This document shows, piece after piece, positions 7,961 to 15,749 of a stretch of DNA of 35,199 bases. The stretch spans positions 1 through 35,199 of the forward strand of contig JARLHR010000139.1 of the NCBI GenBank assembly GCA_031292145.1, given 5' to 3'. How positions within the stretch are numbered: position 1 is the stretch's first letter; the number at the start of each line of letters is the position of its first letter. A program made the position numbers and the translations under genes. The notes beneath the pieces were generated by a model that was not told the DNA's origin, did no database searches, and was given only the letters and a program-made list of their open reading frames with translations. Source of the stretch: Clostridium sp. (GTDB lineage Bacteria > Bacillota > Clostridia > Clostridiales > Clostridiaceae).

Positions 7961-8779
7961 TTAAGCTAAATAATCTTCTGAAATACTAACATTAAAATCT
8001 TTTGCTAAATCTCTAAAGTTTTGAGAAGTTATTGTTTGCTTCTTCCCACCCATAGATAATACTTTAACTAATATTTCAGCTGACTTTTCTACTGTGTCCA
8101 TAAGACCAAAAGTTAAATCTAAAGTTTCTCCTGAACAGAACATTCCATGATGTGCCCAAATTACAACGTCATGATCGTTCATTAATTCACCAGTGGCTTC
8201 AGCGATTGCAGCGCCTCCTGGAACCATCCAAGGAACTATGCCAATTCCACTTGGGAATACTACAGGACATTCTGTTGCCATTTCCCATAATTCTCTTGTA
8301 AAGACTGCTCCATCTAATGGTAATACAAAAGTTAATGCTATTACATTAGTTGTATGAGAATGCATTATAACTCTATGAGCACCATTAGTTTTTTCTACCT
8401 TTATTGAGTGACTCATTAAGTGTGATGGTAACTCACTTGTAGGTTTTGCACCATTTATTAAGCCCCAAACTATTTTATAGTTTTCACCTTTTTCATCTAT
8501 CTTAACTATTCCTGCATTTTCTTCTAAACACACTGTCATATTTCTTATAAATTTTCCACTTCCAGTTACTAAGAAATATTCATTAGCTAAGTTTTTAACA
8601 GTCACACCAATTGGAGTGTATGCTGCATCTTCACTAATAAATCCTTTAATTGCTGATACTTCATCTTCAGTTAATCTGTATGTTATGTTTCCGCCATTTC
8701 TTTCGTGCCAGCCTTTAAGCCAAGCATCCTCAGTTATCTTTTTAAAGTTTTGTATAAATTTCATATCTTCTAAAGCCAT
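7961..8779 (-). CDS. rhaD: Rhamnulose-1-phosphate aldolase
   Basis: A zinc-dependent class II aldolase that splits L-rhamnulose 1-phosphate into DHAP and L-lactaldehyde. Metal and catalytic residues are visible: Glu116 (PTSELPSHLM), His140 and His142 (VIMHSHTTN) and His211 (WAHHGMF), one position lower than in E. coli RhaD. WHERNGGNITYR near residues 24-35 is the conserved substrate-binding stretch. At 272 residues it is full length. It follows rhaA after 70 bp, in the same direction, and supplies lactaldehyde to FucO. Confidence 0.93.
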   Translation of the reverse strand: MALEDMKFIQNFKKITEDAWLKGWHERNGGNITYRLTEDEVSAIKGFISEDAAYTPIGVTVKNLANEYFLVTGSGKFIRNMTVCLEENAGIVKIDEKGENYKIVWGLINGAKPTSELPSHLMSHSIKVEKTNGAHRVIMHSHTTNVIALTFVLPLDGAVFTRELWEMATECPVVFPSGIGIVPWMVPGGAAIAEATGELMNDHDVVIWAHHGMFCSGETLDLTFGLMDTVEKSAEILVKVLSMGGKKQTITSQNFRDLAKDFNVSISEDYLA

Positions 8780-8849
8780 TTTTATTACCTGCTTTCCTAA
8801 TATAATTAAATGCTATATTTTTTCTTATAAACTAATTTCTTTAACCTAA

Positions 8850-10106
8850 TTACTTTCTTTTCGATAATTCAGTTTCTTCATATTCTTTTACTTCTTTAAT
8901 CCAGCTTTCAGCTACTGGTACATTATTCTTTTCACAATAGTAATTCCAAATATCGCCCATTGGGTAAGTTTTGAATTCTTCCATTAAAGCTAATCTTTCT
9001 GTGAAGTTTCCTGCGTCTTGTAATTCTCTTAATTTATCATTTGGTGTTAACATTGCATTTAATAATGCTTTTATCATATTTCTTGTTCCAATTGTCCATG
9101 CTGCTATTCTGTTAATACTTGCATCAAAGAAATCAAGGCCAATAATTACTCTGTCTAATGCACCATTTCTTACTATTTCTTTAGCTATTTCTTTAAGTTC
9201 ATCATCATAAACTACAACATGGTCAGAATCCCATCTAACAGGTCTACTTACATGAAGAGCAACTTTTTCATCAAATAATAGCATTGCTGAAAGCTTATCT
9301 GAAACAACTTCAGTTGGATGATAATGTCCTGTGTCCATTAATGACATTATGTTATTTTTAGCTGCATAACTTAAATAAAACTCGTTCGAACCAACTGTAT
9401 AAGCTTCTGCCCCTATTCCAAATACTTTCGATTCAACACAGTCAAGATTGTATTTTTTATCAATCTCAACTTTGAAAATTTCATCTAAAGATTCTTTAAG
9501 TCTTCTTCTTGGTCCTAATCTATCACTTGGAATATCTTTATATCCATCTGGAATCCAAATATTAGTTAAGCAAGTCTGACCTAATTCTTTACCAAAATAT
9601 TCTCCAATTTTTCTTGATGCTACTGCATGTCTAATCCAGAAATCTCTTATTTCTTTATTTGGGTGAGAAAGTGTTAATCCATCTGAAGACTTTGGATGTG
9701 AGAATATTGTTGGATTAAAATCTAATCCTAATCCTCTTTCTTTTGCCCATTCAACCCAGTTTGCAAAATGCTCTGGCTTAATTTCATCTCTATCTACAAA
9801 TTTTCCATTAGTTTCTAAATAAATTGCATGAAGATTTACTTTGTGTTTTCCTGGAATCAAGCTTAATGCTTTATCTAAGTCTTTTCTTAATTCTTCAGCA
9901 TTTCTAGCTGCACCTGGATAGTTTCCGTTACATTGAATTCCACCAGATAACTCATTTTGAGACACTTCAAAACCTTTTACATCATCACCTTGCCAGCAAT
10001 GAATTGATATTTTAACTTTATTAAGCGCCTCTAAAACTTTATCTACATCTATTCCCCATTTTTCATATTCTTTTTTAGCTATTTCATATTTCTCTTTAAT
10101 ATTCAT
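8850..10106 (-). CDS. rhaA: L-rhamnose isomerase
   Basis: Converts L-rhamnose to L-rhamnulose, a cytoplasmic metal-dependent TIM-barrel enzyme. The 418-residue length and diagnostic stretches fit RhaA throughout: [82 protein letters not shown] and [16 protein letters not shown]. These contain the His, Asp and Glu residues that bind the two metals. AGGAGG precedes the ATG. It lies between rhaB and rhaD in a leftward operon. Confidence 0.95.
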   Translation of the reverse strand: MNIKEKYEIAKKEYEKWGIDVDKVLEALNKVKISIHCWQGDDVKGFEVSQNELSGGIQCNGNYPGAARNAEELRKDLDKALSLIPGKHKVNLHAIYLETNGKFVDRDEIKPEHFANWVEWAKERGLGLDFNPTIFSHPKSSDGLTLSHPNKEIRDFWIRHAVASRKIGEYFGKELGQTCLTNIWIPDGYKDIPSDRLGPRRRLKESLDEIFKVEIDKKYNLDCVESKVFGIGAEAYTVGSNEFYLSYAAKNNIMSLMDTGHYHPTEVVSDKLSAMLLFDEKVALHVSRPVRWDSDHVVVYDDELKEIAKEIVRNGALDRVIIGLDFFDASINRIAAWTIGTRNMIKALLNAMLTPNDKLRELQDAGNFTERLALMEEFKTYPMGDIWNYYCEKNNVPVAESWIKEVKEYEETELSKRK

Positions 10107-10194
10107 TTTTTTCCTCCTATTTATGTTGGAATTTTGTTAATACTCATTTTGTTGTTTAAGTAATTTATATTAATAAGACTATCAACAATTTAAT

Positions 10195-11598
10195 TTAGTT
10201 TGCTTTAAATACTTTAATCTCAAAAGATTCTTTGATAGCTTGTCTTGCTTCTCCTAAATCCTTTAAAACGTTTTTACTTATAAGCTGAGCAACAATATTT
10301 CCTATAGCTGTAGCTTCAACCGGTCCTGCTAATACTTCTTTTTCAGTAATTTTAGCAACTAATTCATTTAAAAGATTGTTTTGACAACCTCCACCAAAAA
10401 TATTTATTCTTTTGAATTCCTTTTCAAATACTTCTTCAAGATTTAAAACAGCTTTTTTATAACAATGAGCCAAGCTATTGAATACGCACATTGCAATTTC
10501 TCCAACTTCTTCTGGAACCCTTTGCCCTGTCTCTTCACAATATTTCTTTATTTCTTCAACCATATTTTCTGGTTTTAAGAATCTATCATCATCTACATCA
10601 ACTATTGAAGTAAAATCTGAATGTTCTTTTGCCAAATCAACTAACTCTGCGAAGGAATATTTATTTTCAAGATTTCTTCTAACCTCTTGAATTACCCAAA
10701 GCCCCATGATATTTTTTAAGAATCTGTATCTATAATCTATTCCACCTTCATTAGTGAAGTTATACTCCATTGCTTGCGGAACACAAATTGGAAATCTATT
10801 TTCAACCCCAATTAATGACCATGTTCCTGAGCTTAAGTAAATGCTATCACTGTCATTGCATACAGATGAAATAAATGCTGAACCAGTATCATGAGTTGCA
10901 GGAAGTATTACTTCCATATCAAATCCAAATTCATTTACTAACTCTTCTCTTAAATTTCCCAGACTTGTTTTTGGTAATTTTGTCTCTTGAAAAATGTCTT
11001 TGTTAATTCCAAGTTTTTTTAAGATTTCTTCATCCCAAGTTCTTTCAAATGAATTAACTAGTTGAGTCGATGTTGCATTAGTATATTCGTTGAATTTCTT
11101 TCCTGTAAGCAAGAAATTTAAATAATCTGGAATCATTAAGAAAGTTTTTGCCTTTTCTAATATTTCAGGATTGTTCTTCTTTATAGAAAGTAATTGATAC
11201 ACTGTATTAAATCTTTGGAATTGAATTCCTGTATATAAATACATCATATCTTTTGGAATAACCTTAAAAACCTCTTCCATCATGCCTTCTGTCCTGTCAT
11301 CTCTATAAGCAACTGCATTTCCAAGCATCTTATCGTTTTCATCTAATAAAACAAAGTCAACGGCCCAAGTATCTATACCGATACTCTTTGGAACTTTCCC
11401 TATTTCTTTGCATTTTTTAATTCCAACTTTTATATCCTTAAATAACTGTTCAATGTTCCAACAATATTCATTTCCTATTTTGCTGATTCCATTTTCAAAT
11501 CTATAAATTTCTTCTAAATTTATCTTTCCATCTTCTACTGAGCCTAATATATGTCTTCCACTAGAAGCTCCAATATCAATGGCTAAATAGTAATCCAT
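10195..11598 (-). CDS. rhaB: Rhamnulokinase
   Basis: An FGGY-family sugar kinase that phosphorylates L-rhamnulose to L-rhamnulose 1-phosphate with ATP. Landmarks are AIDIGASSGRH at the N-terminus (phosphate 1), the catalytic aspartate Asp237 in PATHDTGSAF (the same number as in E. coli RhaB), SSGTWSLIG, and IFGGGCQNNLLNELVA near the C-terminus (adenosine binding). The 467-residue length is normal. AGGAGG is 6 nt from the ATG. It is the first gene of rhaB-rhaA-rhaD-fucO, and its promoter region carries a cre-like site. Confidence 0.94.
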   Translation of the reverse strand: MDYYLAIDIGASSGRHILGSVEDGKINLEEIYRFENGISKIGNEYCWNIEQLFKDIKVGIKKCKEIGKVPKSIGIDTWAVDFVLLDENDKMLGNAVAYRDDRTEGMMEEVFKVIPKDMMYLYTGIQFQRFNTVYQLLSIKKNNPEILEKAKTFLMIPDYLNFLLTGKKFNEYTNATSTQLVNSFERTWDEEILKKLGINKDIFQETKLPKTSLGNLREELVNEFGFDMEVILPATHDTGSAFISSVCNDSDSIYLSSGTWSLIGVENRFPICVPQAMEYNFTNEGGIDYRYRFLKNIMGLWVIQEVRRNLENKYSFAELVDLAKEHSDFTSIVDVDDDRFLKPENMVEEIKKYCEETGQRVPEEVGEIAMCVFNSLAHCYKKAVLNLEEVFEKEFKRINIFGGGCQNNLLNELVAKITEKEVLAGPVEATAIGNIVAQLISKNVLKDLGEARQAIKESFEIKVFKAN

Positions 11599-11648
11599 AT
11601 CTTTCCTCCTGTTCTTTTGTATTTATTTTTCATTCACACTACACCTAA

Positions 11649-11676
11649 ATTATATTGCAGAAAGAAACCGTTTTTA
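11649..11676 (-). promoter_or_regulatory. rhaB promoter with cre-like site
   Basis: On the minus strand a TATAAT (11649-11654) lies ~50 nt before the rhaB start; the -35 region (TTAAAA) is poor, as expected for an AraC-activated promoter. AGAAACCGTTTTTA (11663-11676) matches 8 of 10 fixed positions of the CcpA operator TGNAANCGNTNNCA and overlaps the -35, so catabolite repression is plausible. Confidence 0.4.
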
Positions 11677-11768
11677 ATATCGTGGTTTGTTTAAATTATT
11701 ATCCTTATTTGCAAATCTACTTATCATGGATAACCAACATATATTCTAAACTCATGAGATAACTAACC

Positions 11769-11955
11769 GAAATAAAATACATTTGTGTTCCACAGGACTA
11801 TGAAAATTTCGCTGAAAGCACTAGGAGGCAAGTTGCACCCACTTTGGCTTGCTCCAACCATTCGGTTGGACAAGCGAAAGTGGAACAACCTACCTCTAAG
11901 TGCTTTTAGCATCGAAATTTTCAAATGCCTGCTTCACACAAATGTATTTTATTTC
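11769..11955. repeat. Fold-back structured repeat, complete copy
   Basis: A 187-bp element bounded by perfect 19-bp inverted ends (11769-11787 and 11937-11955). Inside, nested pairings follow: 11802-11811 with 11913-11922; 11811-11822 with 11899-11910; GTTG with CAAC; CCACTTT with AAAGTGG; and an apical TCCAACC/GGTTGGA hairpin. The whole can fold into one long branched hairpin. No coding sequence is convincing inside, and no target-site duplication is obvious. A second copy in the opposite orientation starts at 35030 and keeps the same pairings with different bases. It may be a MITE-like element, a structured RNA gene, or both. The rest of the 577-bp gap (11599-12175) is the rhaB promoter and AT-rich DNA without a gene. 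Confidence 0.75.
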
Positions 11956-12175
11956 TAGTGTAGATATTACCTAAGTTTAGTATAATTTCATAATAATTTA
12001 AGTTATAAGTCAAATTCAAAATTGGGTTATCTATAGCCAGCAAAAAAAAGTACTCTGTTGTTTTAATTGCTATAGAAAATAACTGTAGGTATTTTCCTAA
12101 TACAACTTTGCACAAAAGAGCACCCCTTATTTCAAATATGGACTACATTTTAAAAAAATATATATCTTAATTAAA

Positions 12176-13147
12176 CTATTTATTATTACATAAGTTAAGT
12201 TTATATTCCCTTGGTGTCATTCCAAATTTATCTTTAAATATCTTATAAAAATATGTTGGATTTTCATAACCTACTAACTCAATTAAATCAACAATAGTGT
12301 AATCAGTTGATTTAATTAACTCAACAGCCTTGCTTAACTTTTTTTCCTGCAATAATTCTTTAAATGTCATTCCTGTATGTTTTTTTATTAGTTTGCTGAG
12401 TTTGTAATCTGGCTGCTTTAGTTTTTGTGATAGTTCTAAAAGAGTTGCTGTATTATAAAACTCATCAATATATTTAAGACTTTGAATTATCAACATCTTT
12501 TCATAATTATCTACAGAATATATCTCTATATCCTGTGAGTTCTTTATTAACTCTACTATTAAAAGTCCTACGAGCAATTTTATTGTTGCTTTGCTCATTA
12601 TTGAAGGAGCATATAATTCATTTATTATTCTTTCTATTAAATCCTGAATATTGTTTCTTTCTGAAACTTTAAAATACAAATATTCGCCTTCTTCATAGTC
12701 TGTATATATTGTAGTTAATAAAAATTTACTTATAATATTTTCATTATCTAAAAGAGTTATTATGTAATCAAAAAATTCTGGTCTAACTATGAAGTTAATA
12801 ATTATATCTTCCTCACTTGACGCTTGTATTTCATGGGTTATATATTGATTCAAAAATATTAATTCGCCCTTTTGCAAAATTATTTCTTTATTATCGATGA
12901 TTTGAGTCAATTTACCTTGGTAAACATAATTAAATTCAATGTAATTATGCGTATGACTTGGAAAATTAATAAATCTTGTATGTTTCCTAATATCTATTAA
13001 TTCCCCTGGCGGTAATAACTTATTACTATCTATGATAAATTTCCCATCATCAGTGTAAATACTCTTATTAACGGAGTTTTCTCCACTTAATATTTTTTTT
13101 TCTTCTTCCGTTAAAGCTATTAACTTATCATGAATTTCTCTTACCAT
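12176..13147 (-). CDS. AraC-family regulator, probable rhamnose regulator 1
   Basis: A 323-residue regulator. The N-terminal part has a cupin sensor domain (FPSHTHNYIEFNYVYQGKLTQII ... LQKGELIFLNQYITHEI), and the C-terminal ~100 residues have two helix-turn-helices ending in the AraC signature (VDLIELVGYENPTYFYKIFKDKFGMTPREYKL). The cupin plus position upstream of rhaB and in the same direction suggest a RhaR/RhaS-like activator responding to rhamnose or a rhamnoside. It shares architecture with the second AraC gene at 20754. AGGAG 10 nt before the ATG supports the start. Ligand assignment is inference from context. Confidence 0.82.
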   Translation of the reverse strand: MVREIHDKLIALTEEEKKILSGENSVNKSIYTDDGKFIIDSNKLLPPGELIDIRKHTRFINFPSHTHNYIEFNYVYQGKLTQIIDNKEIILQKGELIFLNQYITHEIQASSEEDIIINFIVRPEFFDYIITLLDNENIISKFLLTTIYTDYEEGEYLYFKVSERNNIQDLIERIINELYAPSIMSKATIKLLVGLLIVELIKNSQDIEIYSVDNYEKMLIIQSLKYIDEFYNTATLLELSQKLKQPDYKLSKLIKKHTGMTFKELLQEKKLSKAVELIKSTDYTIVDLIELVGYENPTYFYKIFKDKFGMTPREYKLNLCNNK

Positions 13148-13278
13148 AAGCTTTATTCTCCTATCTCGTTACAAATATCATGAAAATATCAATACTCATT
13201 TAGATTTAAACCTTTACTTTTTATTTTCAATCACTTTCAAAAAAACATTTTAATTATGTTTATAATAACGAATTCCAA

Positions 13279-13347
13279 GATAATATACAACCAAAATAAA
13301 GTTCCTATATTTATGTCTGCCGAATATAGAAAAAATCACCAGTCAAA
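13279..13347 (+). pseudogene. Fossil 3' end of an AraC-family gene
   Basis: A short open stretch ends in SAEYRKNHQSK and TAG (stop 13345-13347). The last ~25 nt before the stop match the 3' end of the AraC gene at 20754-21818 (TEYRKNHQSSQNH) almost exactly, and both are followed by a hairpin beginning TTTTAACGACGATAAAA. Nothing upstream in this 316-bp gap continues the HTH domain. It is a decayed remnant of a second, once rightward copy. Confidence 0.6.
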
Positions 13348-13376
13348 ATAGTTTTACTGTTTATATAAATGTAAAT

Positions 13377-13407
13377 TTTAACGACGATAAAAATATCGTC
13401 GTTAAAA
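13377..13407. terminator. Bidirectional terminator
   Basis: A perfect 14-bp stem, TTTTAACGACGATA with TATCGTCGTTAAAA, and a 3-nt loop. It follows the fossil AraC end on the plus strand and the MBL-fold gene on the minus strand. A related hairpin follows the intact AraC gene near 21840-21873. Confidence 0.75.
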
Positions 13408-13463
13408 CACAATTTACTAAATAAGTAGTTCATATTATTTAAATATATTATCAAATTAATCAA

Positions 13464-14300
13464 TTACAGATTGATTTTCTCTTTAGAATAAATAATATTA
13501 CCAACTTCACCATCAAGTCGTTCAAATTGTGCATTTGCTTTTTTAGCTATATATGCTCTCTGTCCCATAAAATCAAATGGTACATCATCACTTTTACCTG
13601 CCTTAATATCTTCACATAATTGAATAATATTTGATAATAATTCTTTTGGTGTTTCTCCTGTTCCATGAGAAAGAAGAATTTTATCAAATCTTCCGTCTGT
13701 TTTTGATAATAAGTCCATCATAGACTTTTCATAGCTTGTCGTACCAAGAGAATACTTATCAAATAAGAAAGTTGCTTGATTTGCAGCATCTCCAGTCATT
13801 AGCATCCTTTCTTCTTTAATAAGAACTGCTATTTGTCCCGGTGTATGTCCAGCTGCGTTATAAATTTCCAAGGTTATTACTCCAAGATCAAATACATCTC
13901 CCTCCTTTAAATCTTTATAAGCAGATGAATTTTTTGACTGCACATAATCACTCTCTATAATCTTATCAAAATCTTTATATTGAGCCTTAACATAACCTTT
14001 ACGCACCTCAAAATCAATATGTTCCTTATAAACTTCATCATCAGCATGGTTCATGTATACTTCCTCAAAATTTGGTGCACCAGATGCATGATCTACATGT
14101 CCATGAGTAAGAATTACTATAACTGGCTTATCAGTAAGTTTACTTACATACTCATTTAGATTTCCGACACCTGTCCCAGTATCTATAAGGGCAGCCTTAT
14201 TGCTTCCCTCCACTAAATACATTAATTCACCAGTTGGACCAAAGATTCTAGTAATGTTTTCTGAAATTTTTTTTGATTTAAAGAAATTAGATGGTTCCAT
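13464..14300 (-). CDS. MBL-fold metallohydrolase
   Basis: A 278-residue cytoplasmic hydrolase of the metallo-beta-lactamase superfamily. The dinuclear metal site is complete: His66/His68/Asp70/His71 in THGHVDH, His152 (GHTPGQ), Asp171 (TGDAANQ) and His212 (SHGTGE). The general layout resembles glyoxalase II or lactonase relatives rather than RNases, but the substrate cannot be told from sequence. GGAGG 7 nt before the ATG supports the start. It lies between the AraC regulator and an esterase inside the rhamnoside locus, so a role with an acyl or lactone derivative of the sugar is possible but unproven. Confidence 0.85.
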   Translation of the reverse strand: MEPSNFFKSKKISENITRIFGPTGELMYLVEGSNKAALIDTGTGVGNLNEYVSKLTDKPVIVILTHGHVDHASGAPNFEEVYMNHADDEVYKEHIDFEVRKGYVKAQYKDFDKIIESDYVQSKNSSAYKDLKEGDVFDLGVITLEIYNAAGHTPGQIAVLIKEERMLMTGDAANQATFLFDKYSLGTTSYEKSMMDLLSKTDGRFDKILLSHGTGETPKELLSNIIQLCEDIKAGKSDDVPFDFMGQRAYIAKKANAQFERLDGEVGNIIYSKEKINL

Positions 14301-14374
14301 TATTATACCTCCATATTTTAAACTAAGATTTTATTAGTATTCCTCAAAATTGCATGTGCCTGATTTTAATTCCT

Positions 14375-14533
14375 CTAATTTAATTTCTCATTCCCCTTTT
14401 TTGAAATTGCTATTAACATTCCAAGTAATATAGATAAAAATGATGAAGTTAAAACTCTATATTCAGCTGGTAATAGAAATACTACTGTATGACATGGTAT
14501 CCAAATAAGAGGACATGTCTTTAACCAGCAAAT
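14375..14533 (-). pseudogene. Membrane-protein-like remnant, in frame after the esterase stop
   Basis: Directly after the esterase TAA the same frame stays open for 52 codons and ends at TAG (14375-14377). The peptide has two hydrophobic runs (LIWIPCHTVVFLLP and VLTSSFLSILLGMLIAI) and a basic tail (SKKGNEKLN), like the C-terminus of a small membrane protein. No start codon or ribosome site precedes it. The best reading is a truncated gene whose 5' part was lost when the esterase gene was placed here. Family not recognised. Confidence 0.4.
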
Positions 14534-15544
14534 TTATTTAATACTGAGTATTTTTTTTAACCAATTATGAGCTAGTTCAGGCCATACCGAAATTCCTTCA
14601 TCAGATTGTATTTTCATCTGAGATACTAATTTCTTCATTTCTTCTTTGAATATGTCTCTAACACTTACTCCTTTCGGAATTTCTCCCATCATATTAAATG
14701 GCGGCGGCAACTCCATATTATTATCTATCATAAATTGTATATTTTCATAATATTGCTGCATAGTATAATCTCTGCCAAAATTTCCAGAAGCCCAATCCTC
14801 GTTAGCTAACGACATTCCATGACCTCCATTTCCAAACACATGATGTTCAAATATTACTCCATGTTTTTTACATGCTTCTGCGTACAAATAGCTGTTTTCC
14901 ACTGGTACAGCTTCATCTGTTGCTGTCTGCCATAAAAACGTAGGTGGTGTATCCTTAGTTACTTGCTTTTCTAATGACATATATTCTAATTCCTTCTGAC
15001 TTGCATCTGTGCCTAAAAGTGCTCTAAAGGAATCCTTGTGGGCATATTCTCCTGAAGTAATAACTGGATATGATAAGATTACTGCATCTGGCCGATTACT
15101 TACCCCTTCATACTCTGAATCAAGCACTAATTCTCTTGCATCAAAATGCACTGCCAAGCTTCCAGTAAGGTGTCCCCCTGCTGAAAATCCACAGATAACC
15201 ACTTTATTTTGGTCAATGCAAAATTCTTCTGCTTTTTTTCTCACAAGCATAACAGCCTTGGATAAATCCTTCAAGGGCTGTAACTTTAGTGGTGTTGTCA
15301 TCAATAGATTGGTTGTATATGTAACAACAAATGCATTGTAGCCTTTGTTATAGAACTCCTCCGCTACAATTTCAGCTTCTGTGTCAGATACCACACAATA
15401 TCCGCCTCCCGGAACTACTATCATAGCTGGTCTTAATTTATCATTCTCCTCATGAATATAAGTAAAAATATTAGGTATAAATTCCCCTCTAACTGGATAA
15501 GTATATTCTTCTTTTTTCCATAATAAATAAGTTTCATTAATCAT
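14534..15544 (-). CDS. Alpha/beta-hydrolase esterase (BD-FAE/acetyl-esterase type)
   Basis: A 336-residue cytoplasmic serine esterase. The oxyanion motif VVPGGGY lies at 43-49, the nucleophile Ser121 in GFSAGGH, and the acid and base are probably Asp210 (WQTATDEAVPVENS) and His242 (NGGHGMS). This arrangement resembles acetylxylan or feruloyl esterase-like enzymes that deacylate plant oligosaccharides. The open frame reaches a TTG at 15559, but GGAGG (15553-15557) overlaps that codon and points to ATG 15542-15544 (MINETYLLWKK). It lies just downstream of the alpha-L-rhamnosidase, so it probably removes acyl groups from imported rhamnosides; that substrate is inference. Confidence 0.85.
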   Translation of the reverse strand: MINETYLLWKKEEYTYPVRGEFIPNIFTYIHEENDKLRPAMIVVPGGGYCVVSDTEAEIVAEEFYNKGYNAFVVTYTTNLLMTTPLKLQPLKDLSKAVMLVRKKAEEFCIDQNKVVICGFSAGGHLTGSLAVHFDARELVLDSEYEGVSNRPDAVILSYPVITSGEYAHKDSFRALLGTDASQKELEYMSLEKQVTKDTPPTFLWQTATDEAVPVENSYLYAEACKKHGVIFEHHVFGNGGHGMSLANEDWASGNFGRDYTMQQYYENIQFMIDNNMELPPPFNMMGEIPKGVSVRDIFKEEMKKLVSQMKIQSDEGISVWPELAHNWLKKILSIK

Positions 15545-15644
15545 CTTAATTTCCTCCAATCATTATAATCCGCCTAGAATTCAAAATTTCCTATTTGTTA
15601 TAATAACAAATTCTATCGTAAATTATTTCTATAACTTATTCAAA

Positions 15645-15676
15645 TAGGGATGTTATATAATTTTACAACATCCCTA
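15645..15676 (-). terminator. Hairpin between the rhamnosidase and esterase genes
   Basis: TAGGGATGTT pairs perfectly with AACATCCCTA across a 12-nt loop. On the minus strand it lies downstream of the rhamnosidase and is followed by ATTTG, a weak T-tract. It may lower readthrough into the esterase gene. Confidence 0.55.
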
Positions 15677-15749
15677 ACCTATACCTTTTTAATTTCACTT
15701 ACAAATTCATTTCTACTTCAGTGCTAGTTGGGATTAATATTTTCCACAT

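Noticed and set aside
11769-11955. Simple rho-independent terminator between rhaB and araC
   Set aside because: Far too long and branched, lacks a T-tract, and a second related copy with covarying stems exists elsewhere.
11921-12115. 64-residue minus-strand reading frame
   Set aside because: It starts at a TTG without a ribosome site and runs into the inverted repeat of the structured element; composition is not protein-like.
15009-15341. 110-residue plus-strand frame inside the esterase gene
   Set aside because: Shadow of an esterase with a complete catalytic triad.
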